Below are positions 13,351 through 27,100 of a DNA stretch of 64,000 nucleotides, in pieces (positions within the stretch are counted from its first letter, which is position 1; each line of letters opens with the position of its first letter). The translations under genes were made by a program, and so were the position numbers. The DNA comes from Apostichopus japonicus. Lineage: Eukaryota; Echinodermata; Holothuroidea; Aspidochirotida; Stichopodidae. Under the pieces are notes generated by a model that saw nothing but the letters and a program-made list of their open reading frames with translations, made no database searches and was not told the DNA's origin. The DNA lies in the NCBI RefSeq assembly GCF_037975245.1, contig NC_092562.1, forward strand, positions 19,562,054 through 19,626,053. Direction: 5' to 3'.

Positions 13351-15667
13351 GATTAAATTTTGTCCACATTGCTATACACCATAGTTTCGTCTCCATGAAT
13401 GCTAGTCAGAAACCAATTCTTTCTTTGGTGTAGATGATTATATTGATTAAGGTGGTGCCTTGAAGCGCAGCTTCTTGTGGGTCATTGATGAATTAAAATT
13501 GAGTAATATAATAAAATTTTCTCCCCAACAGATGGTTTAAATTGGTTTCCAAAGGTATTGGTAACTAGTGCAGTGCTCTGCAAGAATTATTGCTATGAAG
13601 TATTTCTTCTCTATTGTTCAGATATGAAAAGGTGCAATATTTAGGATAAACTGATATTTATATCCATAATTCCAGTTAATGACAACATCTCCAGCCCAGA
13701 TTTAAATTTTCCCAATTTTGGTACAGCCCTGATACATCTGCTATGGAAATGCAGTGGGGTTATTAAGGAGGGTTTGTATTGGACTTGTAAAAGGGAAATA
13801 TTAAGTCATGAAAAATATATGTTGTGACAATGCAGCACACTGACTGTTTCTATCCAGTTTCTACCAGGGATGTATCAATAGATGTGATGAGTGCATGTAT
13901 GTTATATAGTTCCTTTTACTTTATGAAATTGATAAAGACTGTGGAACTAAGTTAACTAAATTATAATGTTTTAATATCAGTCTCAGATATGTATGGCATA
14001 ACTGCAATTTTTAATTCTTTGCATCTAGGTAAACATATGTATAGTCCAGATGTAGAAGTACAGATTTAATATGCATACACATATGTACAGCAGCATGTAG
14101 ATTTCTCTAAAGCAATAATGCCATAGCCAACTTCTCCAGGGCTGTAAATTATCAACATTGTTAATTCTTATCAATCGGCACATTCCAGAAACTATAAAAT
14201 GTACCTTATTTAAATGATCATGAGCCTTATACCTCTTGTTTCTATAATTTACATTTAAAACCGATTTGTGAGCCCCACTGGAACTGAATTAAACCATCTG
14301 TATATAGGTCGCTGCAGATTGCAGGCTTGATTATGCATTGCGATCTACACTGAGGGACTCCCTATAGCTCTCAAAACTGAAAGTGTTCTCATATCATCAT
14401 ATCATTTTGATACATGCGGGTAATTTTGCCACTGAAGACTTAAAACCAAGACCGCTGTTCTCTTCCTTAAAGAATCGCTATCGTGTAAACACTTGACTCC
14501 ATCTTAACCTGACCTCCATCTCTGTCAAAGTGTTTGCATAAAAAATTCCCCTCGTAGATGCCCTCCTAAGATGTAAAGACATGGTAATTTTTTTTTCAGC
14601 TAGGGGTTAATATCGTTTTACGATGTCTGATGATTTCTTTTATTGCAGCAGCTGTTCAGAGGGCCTTAGCACTAGCATTCTTTAATATTAGTACATCACT
14701 AAAGTGCCGAGATACTCGGATACTTGTACATGCAAACAGGTCCTGTAGTGTGTAGATGATGCTAGATTTTTAAGTATATATATATTAAGTATATATTAAG
14801 TATATAAAATAAGCTGTCACATTTCACAAGAGAATCAATTTGACTTGCACTGTAAAACATTGTGTCCCTCGTATGAGGGACATTGGATTTACACACATAG
14901 TGAACTTCAAAACGTTTCACAATTTGTGACTTATTTGTGTTTTAAATGCTTGCCCTAACATGTCCTGCAAGTGTGCAGCCCCTGACAAGAATTTCAATGA
15001 AAGTGAGCGTGTATACAATTTACTACATTCTCCTCGGTCCTTCGTGCGAACATTGTCTACATCATCACTTTTTGTACCGCCTCTCAGAAGACTGTATCAC
15101 ATTCTCATCTTTCAAGCTGAGTGATGAAGATGATGATGATGATTATCATTTTCAAAGTTACAATCGATTTCTTCTGTCACATTTTTGCTCTCTCTTTTGA
15201 AAATCTTAAAAAAGAGAGAGATAGAGAGAGAGGGAGATGGGGATTGGGTGGAAAAGGCAAGAATTATCACCTGAAAGAAACTACCTTTGATTGGATCGAA
15301 ATATATGGCTTCAATCTAATTCATTTTCAGAAATGTAAAAGCATAAAAAATATTAAAATGATTGCTTTCCATGGCCATTAATTTGTCTAGCATGGAAGAA
15401 ATACTGTAGCACAGTTATTTTATCGTACAATATATAATGCAGGTAGTTGCAACCGAGCACAGGTAGCTTAAAAGTTAGTCTACAGTCACAATTAAAATTA
15501 ACAGTGTTAAAGATCAATATGGATATATTTTGCAATGTGCAAGACCATGACTTGTCGGAGCAAAGTAATTTCTTACCCCTAAATGAAATCAATTTTAGCA
15601 TGCTTTAACCATTGCTGCCGGATAATTCCTAAACATACAGCTCACTATTATTTTGACAATCGGTTAG
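13351..15667. other. Non-coding DNA with small simple repeats
   Basis: It holds a short tandem array of a TTAAGTATATA-like unit (about 14770-14812), a GAT-rich patch at 15121-15145 and a GA-rich tract (about 15208-15236). Overlapping open frames near 14946-15864 reflect these tracts and show no domain. Confidence 0.5.
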
Positions 15668-15923
15668 GAATGTATGTATTTGTATGTATGTATGTATTTT
15701 TAGATCCTCCTGCAAGCAGGAACTCGCGAAGAAGCCTCATCGGCTTATCAAAGCCGCAAGCTGACCGAAGTCAGTCTCTTACATTCATATTTAACTTCCA
15801 TGATTATGAATTGTCAATTGTCAACAACTCTGTAACTGGACGACATACATTAATCTTGGAGTGACTCGAACCGGGGACCTTATGATTGAAAGGCACCGGC
15901 GTTAACCACTGAGCTAACACTCC
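15668..15923 (-). mobile_element. tRNA-derived SINE, family A, copy 3 (best preserved)
   Basis: On the minus strand it starts at 15923 with GGAGTGTTAGCTCAGTGG, followed by TTAACGCCGGTGCC. The B box, GGTTCGAGTCACTCC, is nearly canonical. The body matches the other two copies and ends in GGATCTAAAAATACATAC, with a (TACA)n-type tail reaching 15668. This is the copy closest to a functional promoter. The tail suggests the partner LINE recognises a short tandem-repeat end rather than poly(A). Confidence 0.9.
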
Positions 15924-18520
15924 GCTAAAAAAGAAGGGAATAATGAGCTAGTCCATTGAAAACAGTGGGAAACTGTCTGACCGTCTGTGTGACATGTCTT
16001 TTTTCTCTCTCTTATATATATAAGAACCTTTTACAAAGAGTTATTGGAAAGAATTAAAATGCATTATTGCTCATGTTATGTTTTATGTAATTACTGCAGT
16101 GCCTCTTGCAGATGTGTAAACTTTATCCAATTTTATGAAAATCGGTCATATGATCTACTTGGAAGCAATTAGCTATATATAGATGTGTGTACATTAGGAT
16201 GATTATTTCATCACAAGAACATAAAATCTCTGAAACTCATATTTTCACTTACATACATGTCATTTATCAAACTTTCTGATATCGATGCACAAATTAGTTA
16301 AGAATTGATTGAAAAGTATAGATATGATTAAAATAAGTGTTATCCAATGGAAGAAAAGAGAAAACTGTATGTTCCATAACAAAGTCATTATTATTACTAT
16401 TGCTTTGTGCTTATTTCAATTACACAACAGCTGTGCATCTCCTATAAGCTTGCAGTTCAAGGAAATCATCCCTCCACGAAATTGTTTTCATTGGTGTTAA
16501 ATGCTATTTATATCTTCAGGGGCATACCTTATAGACGCCTTTAAATGTTTATTTTAGGTTCTTGCTTTCCCTCCTTCTATCTAAAAGAGTCATTAGTGAG
16601 ATTAATGTCTCTCCTTGTAAAACATTCCCTGGGATGGAAAGGTTCTGGAAGAAAATCACTATTTTGGCGCCAGTAATGTTAGGGGATGTGTTTTATCTGT
16701 TCTTTCTAGTCTTATGTCAACAAGTGCATAGATGGTTTCAATAAAACCCTTTAAGTTGTTATCGAGGTCTGTTTTCAAACAAAGACTCTTGTTGCTAGGG
16801 TCGCAGAGTATCTATACTGAGAAACTTGAACATCTGCTGTATAACTATTTGGATTTATTCTCTCTTTTTCTGTCTTTTTTTTGTTTTTTTGTGTCTTATG
16901 TATCGTGTTAGTTTAATTTATTAACCTTATTCCTTTCAGTTGTGCACTGTAAAATCACCTTGAGTTTATATTTCATGGGGTTGCCTTTAGCAGCTGGTTT
17001 AAAGATTGATGTTAGTGTCCCTGAATGTATTATTTCTAAGATAGGAATCGGTGCTTTCCGTAATGAATAAGCTTTCAGCAGTCTTGAAACAGTACATACA
17101 GATGATACAAGCTAGGACACTATTTTATTATATGTCTCCATATTCAGCAAATGATATCTTGCTGCTGTTATGTGATCATGCACAGATATCATTCAAAACA
17201 CTATTATCTTCATTACCTGCTCAAAGAGTTGGAGAATTTACAGGAGTTAATATATAGTGGTATTGAAAGCATACCTTGTTAACATTGGGAAATGCCAATA
17301 TCTAAATTGAGATTAGTAGGCAGTAATTGTGTTAAAGATTTATTTAGCATAGTTATAGTTTATGAATTGAATGCTTAAACAGTGAAAGAACACTTCTCCT
17401 TACTTAGCCACCTACCCTGACTATTTAATGAAACTCTTCTCAATGATAAGGGAATCACTTTTAAAAATATGAGGAGTATGTAAAATGCTTGGAAGGGACG
17501 TACTCAACCCCCACTTAAGAGCACAACCTATCATACATAGAGAAGGACTACGATTCAAACACCATCTGGGCAAGCATACTAAAAAATCAGATTTGCCCTC
17601 ATCTCCCCCCCCCCCCTTCCATTCCATTGCTCTGGGCCCTCAATGTGATTGGATGAGTATGACCCACATACACACCTATTGCTTGCTTCAAGGAATAACT
17701 AATTATTTTGCTGAATTGTTATGAACGACAAGAAGGACCAGACAGTTAGGGCTTCTGTACAATTAACTCTTATCTAGGGTACCAGTTGGTACACTTACAG
17801 CACTAAATAATGGTTGAGGTGAATAATATCTGCATACAGTACATGCCTCAATGAAGCCATTTATTTACTCTTATTATTATGATAAAGTCACATGGGGAAA
17901 AATTTTACAATATTTCTATGACATTTATATCCTACACTTCAACTTCATCGCAGCCTACTTTCACTTGAGAAACCAAATTGAAAGAATATGAATTTTTTTT
18001 TTTTCGTTGATAAGATATCTCACCACTACACAGAACTATATGTCAGCTACAGATCCGAGTTCATTGTTTCTAGCCTGTAGGATCTAGACCTATTTTTAGA
18101 TTATAATTGCTATCTTGTTAGCCGAAGCTGCACAGTCGTGTTTGGTAATAGCTCATTAGTTATATATATTTATAATTCCTCTTTCCTACCTGGAGTGAAG
18201 TTTTTGTGTAATAGTAATACTACAGTAATGTTAATTAAATGGTATATTTAAATAGGCTGGTGCTTAATTTTTTTTTATTTAGTCTAATTGCTGGAGGTGA
18301 ATGTGAAAGTTGCACAGAACTAACCGTCCAGATTAGTAAAATCAAATATTAAAGATGACTGAAGTCTGGTTCATATTTGTGAGTTATAAGCAATAAGTTT
18401 TCCAGTTTGGTAATTCAGTTCATTAGATATTAATTTATTGTCATCTTGTCTTAACCTGGAGTGTAATTTTGGAGTGATGAAAATAAGTGATGTGATTGAA
18501 AAGGAATATAGTAGTATATA
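15924..18520. other. Non-coding DNA, nothing recognised
   Basis: No exon or element supported. A C run lies at about 17604-17616. The 60-80 codon frames at 16.3-17.7 kb have no motif and no splice context. Confidence 0.45.
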
Positions 18521-19456
18521 TAAAGAGGACTGTCGATGGTCCAGGGTCAAGAGGACTCTCGATGGTCCAGGATAAAGAGGACTCTCGATGGTCCAGGATA
18601 AAGAGGACTCTCAATGGTCCAGGGTAAAGATGACTCTCAATGGTCCAGGGTAAAGAGGACTCTCGATGGTCCAGGGTAAAGAGGACTCTCGATGGTCCAG
18701 GATAAAGATGACTCTCAATGGTCCAGGGTAAAGAGGACTCTCGATGGTCCAGGGTAAAGAGGACTCCTGATTGTCCAAGATAAAGAGGACTCAATGGTCC
18801 AGGGTAAAGAGGACTCTCGATGGTCCATGGTAAAGAGGACTCTCGATGGTCCAGGGCAAAGAGGACTCTCAATGGTCCAGGGTAAAGAGGATTCCTGATG
18901 GTCCAGGATAAAGAGGACTCTCGATGGTCCAGGGTAAAGAGGACTCAATGGTCCAGGATAAAGAAGACTCTCAATGGTCCAAGGAAAAGATGACTCGATG
19001 GTCCAGGGTAAAGATGACTCTCAATGGTCCAGGGTAAAGAGGACTCAATGGTCTAGGGTAAAGAGGACTCTCAATGGTCTAGGGAAAAAGGACTCTCGAT
19101 GGTCCAGGATAAAGAGGATTCTCAATGGTCCAGGATAAAGAGGACTCTTGATGGTCCAGGGTAAAGAGGACTCTCAATGGTCTAGGGTAAAGAGGACTCT
19201 CGATGGTCCAGGGTAAAGAGGACTCGATGGTCCAGGATAAAGAGGATTCTCAATGGTCCAGGATAAAGAGGATTCTCAATGGTCCAGGATAAAGAGGACT
19301 CTCGATGGTCCAGGGTAAAGAGGACTCTCGATGGTCCAGGATAAAGAGGACTCTCGATGGTCCAGGATAAAGAGGACTCTCGATGGTCCAGGATAAAGAG
19401 GACTTGATGGTCCAGGATAAAGAGGACTCAATGGTCCAGGGTAAAGAGGACTCTTG
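18521..19456. repeat. 26-bp minisatellite, about 36 units
   Basis: Tandem array of the unit GGTCCAGGGTAAAGAGGACT followed by CTCGAT (26 bp), with roughly 35-37 copies. Variants alternate GGGTAAAG/GGATAAAG, GAGG/GATG and CTCGAT/CTCAAT. A shorter 24-bp unit ending in GGACTCAAT recurs irregularly. Because 26 is not a multiple of 3 and the unit lacks stops on the minus strand, it creates open frames there of 143, 89 and 77 codons (for example 18441-18872). These peptides (LYPGPSRVLF-type repeats) are a by-product, not evidence for a gene. Confidence 0.97.
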
Positions 19457-21052
19457 ATTCAGGATTCCAGTCAGTCCAAGTCTGGGCTCAAATACTCCAG
19501 CTCTGCCAGAGACTGTCACCTCCAGAGCTTTAGATTGAAGCTTTGGACAAGTAGAATTATCTCAAGTAAATTTACCCATCAGATTTTTAATGTTGGTGTT
19601 AAAATTAGAGCACAATACTGATGAACTATAATTGTCTACATGAAGCATTCATAATGTCTAAGGTTAATGCAGAACATTACAAACATTGGATGAAAGTATT
19701 TTTGGAAAACTAGTTTAACATTAGATTTATTCAGCTCAGAGTAGGGGGTATAATTATTGCATGGCTTGGAAAGCAACACAATCTTGTTATAACTGTGAGG
19801 GATGTTTAGGTTTCTTCATGCGTTCTTACACCAAGGAATGACGTGAGTCTAACTACACAATTTGGTCAGAGGTGCAAATACCAAAATTTACTGGAATGTC
19901 TCGTGCGTCATTTGTAACAGCAATCAAAATACAGTCAAGAGAATACCCTTACAAACTGTTTTAATAAAGGCTAGGAAAAGGGATTAAATTCTGTTGCCCA
20001 ATTTGTAGGTGCTCATACAATGATATTGACCTATATAATTATTGTAGAATATATATAGTTATAATTTTTTTATGTTGCCAATTGGTAGTGCATGGTAATG
20101 TCTTTTTATTCACATATGTACTCTGGTGTATTCAAGTGCAGCTTGGCAGTAAATTTTACCCTGTAAACACATCCAGCTATGAAGAAATACATCCCTTTCA
20201 AACTCCTCCCCTACTCATGGGCTCACCCCTTCCCACCCCCTTCCCTTTCCCTACATTTTCATTAAATAACAGTTTTTGTTTCTTTTTAATGTGAGAAAGC
20301 TACATGTTTCCTTAATAATGATTCATGAACTATTTGCTTATAAACCAAATGAAAGTTGCCTTGAATTGGCAATTAATTATATCAAAATATATAAATATAA
20401 ATAATTAATATTAATATACAAAAGAAACATCATGCCGTATGAAATTATCAGTAACCTTGCAGGCACAGTCCATGGGGATCCATAATTATTTAGTCACGCT
20501 CCAAGAAATCAAGTCATTTGACAGTCATTAGTTTTTTGTGAACGGTATTCAACACATACAAGCTGTTCCAAATTCATAATGTCTTAGTAACCTATTTAAG
20601 CACATTTTTTTGCTGAAGTTTTCTGTTTAACATTTCAGTGATTTTTTCAGATTCAAACTTGATTGAGTGAGCTTCGTACAGCTTTGCAGAATAATAATAC
20701 TTCAAAATTACTGTGTTTTAAAGTTGATTAGACATTAATGGATGGGTAAATGACAATTTGAAAGGAATGTTAGCGAACAGTTTGAATGTGCAGTTGCTTG
20801 TTGTTATCCACACATTTGAATGTTAAATAGAGTTATATCATGTTAGCCTGCTGCATGAAACACACTTAATAGGTAACCGAGCAATGGCGGGACATATACT
20901 CTTCTACTTTCAACTCCCTGTTCCATTTTTTATTGAAGCATCTAGCAGCCTTTAAAATATCTCTCGGTTTTTTAGACAGTGGAAGGGTTATTGAGTTTTT
21001 TCTTCAAATTTCATTAGAAAAGAATTCGTAGCTAAAAATATTTCCTTGCCAG
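19457..21052. other. Non-coding DNA, nothing recognised
   Basis: AT-rich, with no named repeat and no exon other than the candidate that begins at 21053. Confidence 0.45.
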
Positions 21053-21151
21053 AGGCGTCTCAGCTGAGAAAGCTATGGCGTCTGCTGATGGTGCAAGAGG
21101 ATGACGTTGACAAGTCTGTAGGGAAACTGAAAATGTTGGGCAGAGCACTTT
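21053..21151 (+). CDS. Candidate internal exon, unknown protein, possibly upstream exon of the SLC4A11-like gene
   Basis: A 99-bp segment is bounded by a pyrimidine-containing acceptor (ATTTCCTTGCCAG) and a strong donor (GTAAGTTC). Only one of its three frames is open. That frame reads ASQLRKLWRLLMVQEDDVDK and then SVGKLKMLGRAL, a basic, leucine-rich, helix-like peptide. The exon is symmetric (phase 1 in, phase 1 out) and its out-phase fits the next + strand exon at 27951, joining through a TAT codon. I do not recognise the peptide, and vertebrate SLC4A11 has no obvious equivalent, so it may belong to another gene or to an invertebrate-specific N-terminal extension. Local G+C is higher than in the flanks, which supports coding. 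Confidence 0.45.
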
Positions 21152-24100
21152 GTAAGTTCAAAATTAATCCCTTCATGGACGGAAAAAAAATACAGAACTG
21201 TAGAAAGATGGAGTAGAAGATAAATCAGCTGGCAAAGGAAATCATGAATCCTTCGCTGAGATGACGAGGAATAAATCTATTCTGAAGCGGTACCAAATAG
21301 CCTACCCTTACTAAGCAGGCTAACGATGGATTTGTTTAGAGACAGATCATTTTCATAGAGCATGCTAGACTTTCTTGAAAAGCCTTTACTTAATAACCGA
21401 CCAATTTTGAAATTCCATCAAAATGTTCTGGGTTGGTAATTTTTCTTTGTATGTTAATGTTAATTGCTACATCCAAGTTAAACCTATAACTTTTGTCTAA
21501 AATAACCACAAAATGCTAAAATTTCTAAGAACAGTTACTTTTCTGGATTGACATATAAATTGTACAAACTGCTTCATATTGTGAAGTCTGAATACTTATA
21601 TGTTTCTACAATGAGTATAGAAAGCACTATTAGTTTGACTATAGATGTCCATATTTTCTGGCCTACTTTGCAGCTGCACATTGCTTAAATAGTATAAAAA
21701 GGCAGTATACTGATCAATTTACTTGACTTGAGACAGATTGTTAATAAATATGTAATATTCCTTAAAATAGTGTAGAGAGCATGCAGTGATATACGTTGTA
21801 TACATGTACAACTGGTATGAATAATATATGTTAAAATATCACATTGATGTCTATCTGATTGTTCTACAGTAATACCCACGCAATAGTACAGTATTAACTT
21901 TAGGCTATGATATAGTCAATCTTATTGCCAAATGTAGTGCAAAAGCAAATTGTTCAAATTGCTGTACAAAGTGCAAGGACTTGGCAATTATCATATACAG
22001 GAACAATGATTGACAAATCCTAGAGCCTCTGGAACTGCTACACAGCATTTGAACACTCAAGTATATCCTGATAGTATACAATAATAAGCATAATCGTCAC
22101 ACTTGAAATCACAATGCATTCACTTCCCATACTGTCTGTGCCTCCCCTCCCCTTTTCCTATCCTCTCTCCTGTCCTTCCCTTTCCCTTCCCTCTCTCTTT
22201 CCCTTCTCCTCCCTTGCGAGTCCTTTTTCTTCTTTTTATCTTAAAGTAGATACACACTGATGCGTTCAACTGATTGCATATTGTCCAGTTTTAATTCTTA
22301 TAAGTGTTGCAGGACAGGAAGCACACTATACACACTAAAAACCCCAAAAAGAGGCTAAAAAAAAGAAGGGATCCTGTCAGTGCATAAATCTGCATGATGG
22401 AACTCTTTGGGGTATTTTGAAATATTTGAGATATATTCTTGTCATCAATCATAGAACTAATTTAAATTTGTAAACCTTCACCAGAAGGGACCTGCTCCTT
22501 AGGCAGTACTTATCAATCATGTAGCCTTTGTGTTACATATTTAAAAGTTACCTTTGTAAATGTACTTGTTCTGTTGAACTTGAAAGTTGTGAAGTGAATG
22601 TTTCCATGCATATCGGTTTAAGGCATTTGTGGGTTCAGCATCTTTTACATAAAATAATCATCTTTTATAAATTTGCCTCAACTATGAGTTAATTTAATTT
22701 AGTTTATTTCAGTAAAATATGATATGTGCAATTACATCCATTTCATGTGGATATCGTGAACTTTTAATGTGGGTGTAAAGAAAATGAAGTGCCATGACTC
22801 ACCCTGTGAGCTGTGCACCAAAAGATTTAGTTTCGAATTAACTATACTTATCTTGATTAATATGAAACTTGCATGTAATTTGCATTAATATACAGTTCAC
22901 TATGATAAAAATGATAAATTTGTCCACATATATAAATCAAGCTTAAATGTTGAGATGTTTTAAGTAAATTACAAACTCATTCAAAGTTTGCATTGTTGGT
23001 TATTAATTCTCACTTGATCATGCTTTTGATAAAACAAATTATTATAAGCTGGTGAAAAGAACTTACGCATCAAATGGATTTTTAATTTTGTATGAACTCT
23101 GGTTTGCACCAAAGAGTATAATATAAAAGTAAGTTTTATGTATCTGTACACTGAATATTAGTTCCCACACCATATACCATTTACCCTGCCCTACAGTGCA
23201 TGGGAATGCTAACCTTCCAACAGCCACATCACCACAGGCAGTCAATATCCTTACTCTTGCATCAGGAATCGACGTTTCGATGAAAGTGCTCCTCACCTAT
23301 GGGCCTGAAATAATGAAAACCGCACACAATCAGAGAAGAGACTGAGCGTTAACTTGTTTCTTCTTCACAGTAAAGCCAACGTCTGTTTGGTAAATTGTAA
23401 CTCAATATTCGTACAGCAGAAATCAATTGAGTGGACACTGGGGCATAGGAAAGTGGATTTTAGTGTCCAGAATCGTCAACAGAAGGACAATGTTATGAAA
23501 ACATTGCTCTCCATAATGGCCTGCTGGGGATGGCGTGTAAATCAACGGATTTGGTAGCACGCAAGAAACAGGGCGAGTGTTTGTGGTAGAAGAAAGCAGT
23601 GAGAGTCCATCCTATAAACATCTTCACACATCGCTCTCAACAGGCGACACTTGATATCCCTTAGTTAATGCATGTAGCTCATCAGCAATCTAAAATTGCC
23701 TTAGAGGAAACCAACATTGCAAATGAAAAATGCATATATTCTTCTAAATACACTGGAGTTTATGAGAAGAGTAAGGTTTGGATTATAAGCAAAAAATTGG
23801 CTGTGGCTATATTTAAGTGGTTAGTTGGTTGGAAAGATGGTGGGCAGAATTTTGTTTTTGAAAATGTTAATTTCTTTTCTGAATAGTGTAAACATTTAAA
23901 GGTACTTGTCTTGTCTTATATTGTTCTTGGATAATATTAATGGATTACAGTGGCTGATATGCCTTTTTTTTAAAATAATTTTGAGACAATTTTTTACTTT
24001 GGTTAGAACCGTGTAGAAGTTACTGTTGCAAACTTTATCATAAATACCAAACAGAATCGCATGTGTGTGGAAGTTCACAAAACTTTCAGGATCTTGCCCA

Positions 24101-27100
24101 CATCAAAGAAATAACTGAACAATAGCTGTAATGACTATAAAAAAAGAGAACTTTATCATGGAATACATAGCATTCTGTTTCAGTGACCTTTAATCATGTA
24201 GAAAATTTCTGTTGAGCATCCTTTGAAGGGAAAATAATTACCTAAATATTGAGAGGGAGCAGTTCACCCCAACCCCCCCCCCCCCATCTCCCCCTATTCC
24301 CTTCATCCTAGCTCTTGTCTCCTTTGCATACATGAGGTAAACAATGTTATATGCATTTAATTAATAATGTCTGAATTTACCAAGCTTGACGTTCTGCAAA
24401 ATCCTAATGTATGGTAATGACAGTACAGTATCTGTCTCAAATTTCATTGATAAGTCGGTGTTTGACTAATCTACAATTCTTTTTAAAGAAAAAAACATGA
24501 ACATCACTAATTGTGTCACTCTTTAAGGAACACTTTAATTTAATGGTAAATGAAATTGAAGTGTTGTAGGCAGCGTTGCATACACACGTTACATGTACGG
24601 CCAGTTCATTCGGGTGGGAACTTTTCCGTTCGTAGATTGAGTTGACAGGATCTGCATAATATTAGCCTGTCAGCTGGAGGAGATCCGAGACTCATAAAAT
24701 GTGATCAAAATAATCACAGCGTTGAAAATCAATACTGTTGTGCCATCGTCCCTGGTTCCTTTATGTATGCAACATAGTCGTTTACAGCCAGATACTCACC
24801 TTTCATAAAGGTTGGTATTTGGCATGTAGAGAATGGTGGTGTGAACACTTATAAGACTCCCTGGTGGGAGAAGATTTCAGGTATGCTCTGTAACAGAGTC
24901 ACAAAAAAGGGTGGCAGTTTTATTTTAAGAAATACCACACCAGAGGTAAATTAAGAAGCCAGACCAGTTGTGTTGTATAATTTTCACTTATTATCACTTA
25001 CTTTATCTGGAATATTTCTACCATGTATAAATCAAAGTACATAGTTTTGTAGGAGTTGCAGATTTCCATCAGTATATTCTGCTGCTGCATACCATAGTTG
25101 TCATTGTTTAAAGGTCATCAGTCTCTGGCCAAATTTTTTAATCATGATGTTAAATGTTTTCTTAAAAGTTGTGGAAAGTACTTTTCTGGGGGTTTTGTAT
25201 CTCCAAGTAAAATTCTGGTTTAAGTTCCAAGGAGCAAAAATGACCATTATTCGATTTTATAGCATATTTGGAGCCAATATTGATGTAAAATGCTATACTG
25301 ACATAAATATAGTATATTGTGGGATGAATATAACATTAAAAACATACTATGTTGGCAGTTATGAATTTGAAAAGGAGGAGTGCTGGGGGAGGGGAGGGGG
25401 AAGAGGGTTTGGTGGTACATGAGTAATTGTGAAATTGCTTCATTTTCAGTAACCACCATGTGTCTATTCATTTTTAAGACAACATTACTTAAAGCTTTAA
25501 TTGTTTGAAACTAATGTGCAGGAACCATCCAATACAGATGGGCATGTTTTACATGTAACTCAAGTATATACTATGCAGTTTGCGAATAACATCTACGTTA
25601 TTGTAAGCATAGAGTACATGCATTTGATTTACTCATACAATTATTTTGGCAGTTTATTTCGTACACAGTTATGCTTCCCTTGGTTATCCTGTAGATTGAT
25701 CTCACCGAAATGATACTAAAAATAAATTGCTTTGAATTGGTGATATCATGTATCCTACATGTATATATACAACTAGTCACCTCATTAGACCCCGATGCAG
25801 TTTAAATTCTGTTCCAGTCGTGGTATGGATTTCATTCTTTATCTCACGTTTGGTGTTTTTGTTGTACCGGTGTGATAATTCTCGCCTAGAACAGGGTCAG
25901 TCACAGCAGCCTAGTTCACAAGATTAGTAACCTCCTCCGGTTTTACATCTATTTTGGAGGTAACTTGAATCTCGACCTGGTAATTATTTCCAGCTCCCTG
26001 GAGATATCATTTATAACTTTCTACCATGTTCAGCTTGATTTAGTCTTTCCTTTCTCAGAAGGTTGAGGATAGACCATTGTGCTAAATTTAAGCTGGAAAA
26101 AAAAAAAAAAAGAGCAAAAAATAAAATCCACTAGCATCTAGATTTTGGCCCTTAGAATTTACAAAAAGATAATGAAACAATATTTTGCAGCAGTTTGTAT
26201 TTTGTACTGATAGGAACATTTCATTTTCACAGAAGACATGATATGACATATTTCAGCTAAAATTAACCTTCCAAAAAGAATCTTAGTCATGTTATATAAA
26301 CATGGTTGTGTACATCATATATAGATGATCTTTATTATTAAATTTGAGATAGTTGAGATAGTTTGGGTGTGGTGGGGATGGAGGTGGAGGGGCACAGAAA
26401 AGAAGAGAATGCCTATTTGGTGAGGTTATAGTTGCTTACTAATTTACATGTGTATATATGCACAGTCAACTCATAAGTGACAAATTTCTGGTACCTCTCG
26501 CAAACATTACTATCATATTTGTGTCCCCGGAAATGTAAAAATAACTTAGAAGAACAGTGCTTGTTCAATTCAGATACTTTTTCTAAGCATTTCACACTTT
26601 ATCGTTTTTATGTTGTTTTTTATGCAAATCATATGTTAACACGTACATCAGCAATACCCGTGGCCTACCCAACGAATGATGGCTCACTCCTCCTTGTGCC
26701 ACCATCATGACATCAGTTGTTCTGGTTGATCAGCTCCCTGCTGCACAAAACGGACTATCTTCATCTCCCCTCTATACAGTCTCAAGGAAATAATCATGTC
26801 TGTGTCATATAATATAGAGCTGAGTAAACACTGTCGGTAACCTTAGATGACTGGTAAAGTGTAACCGATCCTCCAACCATCCATTTCAAAAATGGAAAAC
26901 CTATTTTGCGGCTAGCTTTTTTTTTCTTCCCCCTATAGTATGAAATACCAATTAGCACATTCCAGTGGTTTTCAGTGAACCATATCAGTGGTAAATAGAA
27001 TAAGTAAAGGACCAAGATGACAGATGATAGAGTTATTCTCTATTGACCATGGGAATAAAATATATTTAAATCCTGTGTGACAGCTGCTGCCAGCTAGGCT

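Noticed and set aside
15668-15923. Possible functional tRNA gene
   Set aside because: A and B boxes are present but the cloverleaf does not pair and the sequence continues into a repeated body; it is a SINE.
18441-18948. Minus-strand ORFs of 143 and 77 codons with LYPGPSRVLF-type repeats
   Set aside because: They are translations of the 26-bp minisatellite, which has no stop codon on that strand; period and frame follow the DNA repeat.
23060-23310. Penelope-like retroelement remnant
   Set aside because: Only a short GACGTTTCGATGAA-type motif; no GIY-YIG or RT residues are seen, so not listed as an element.
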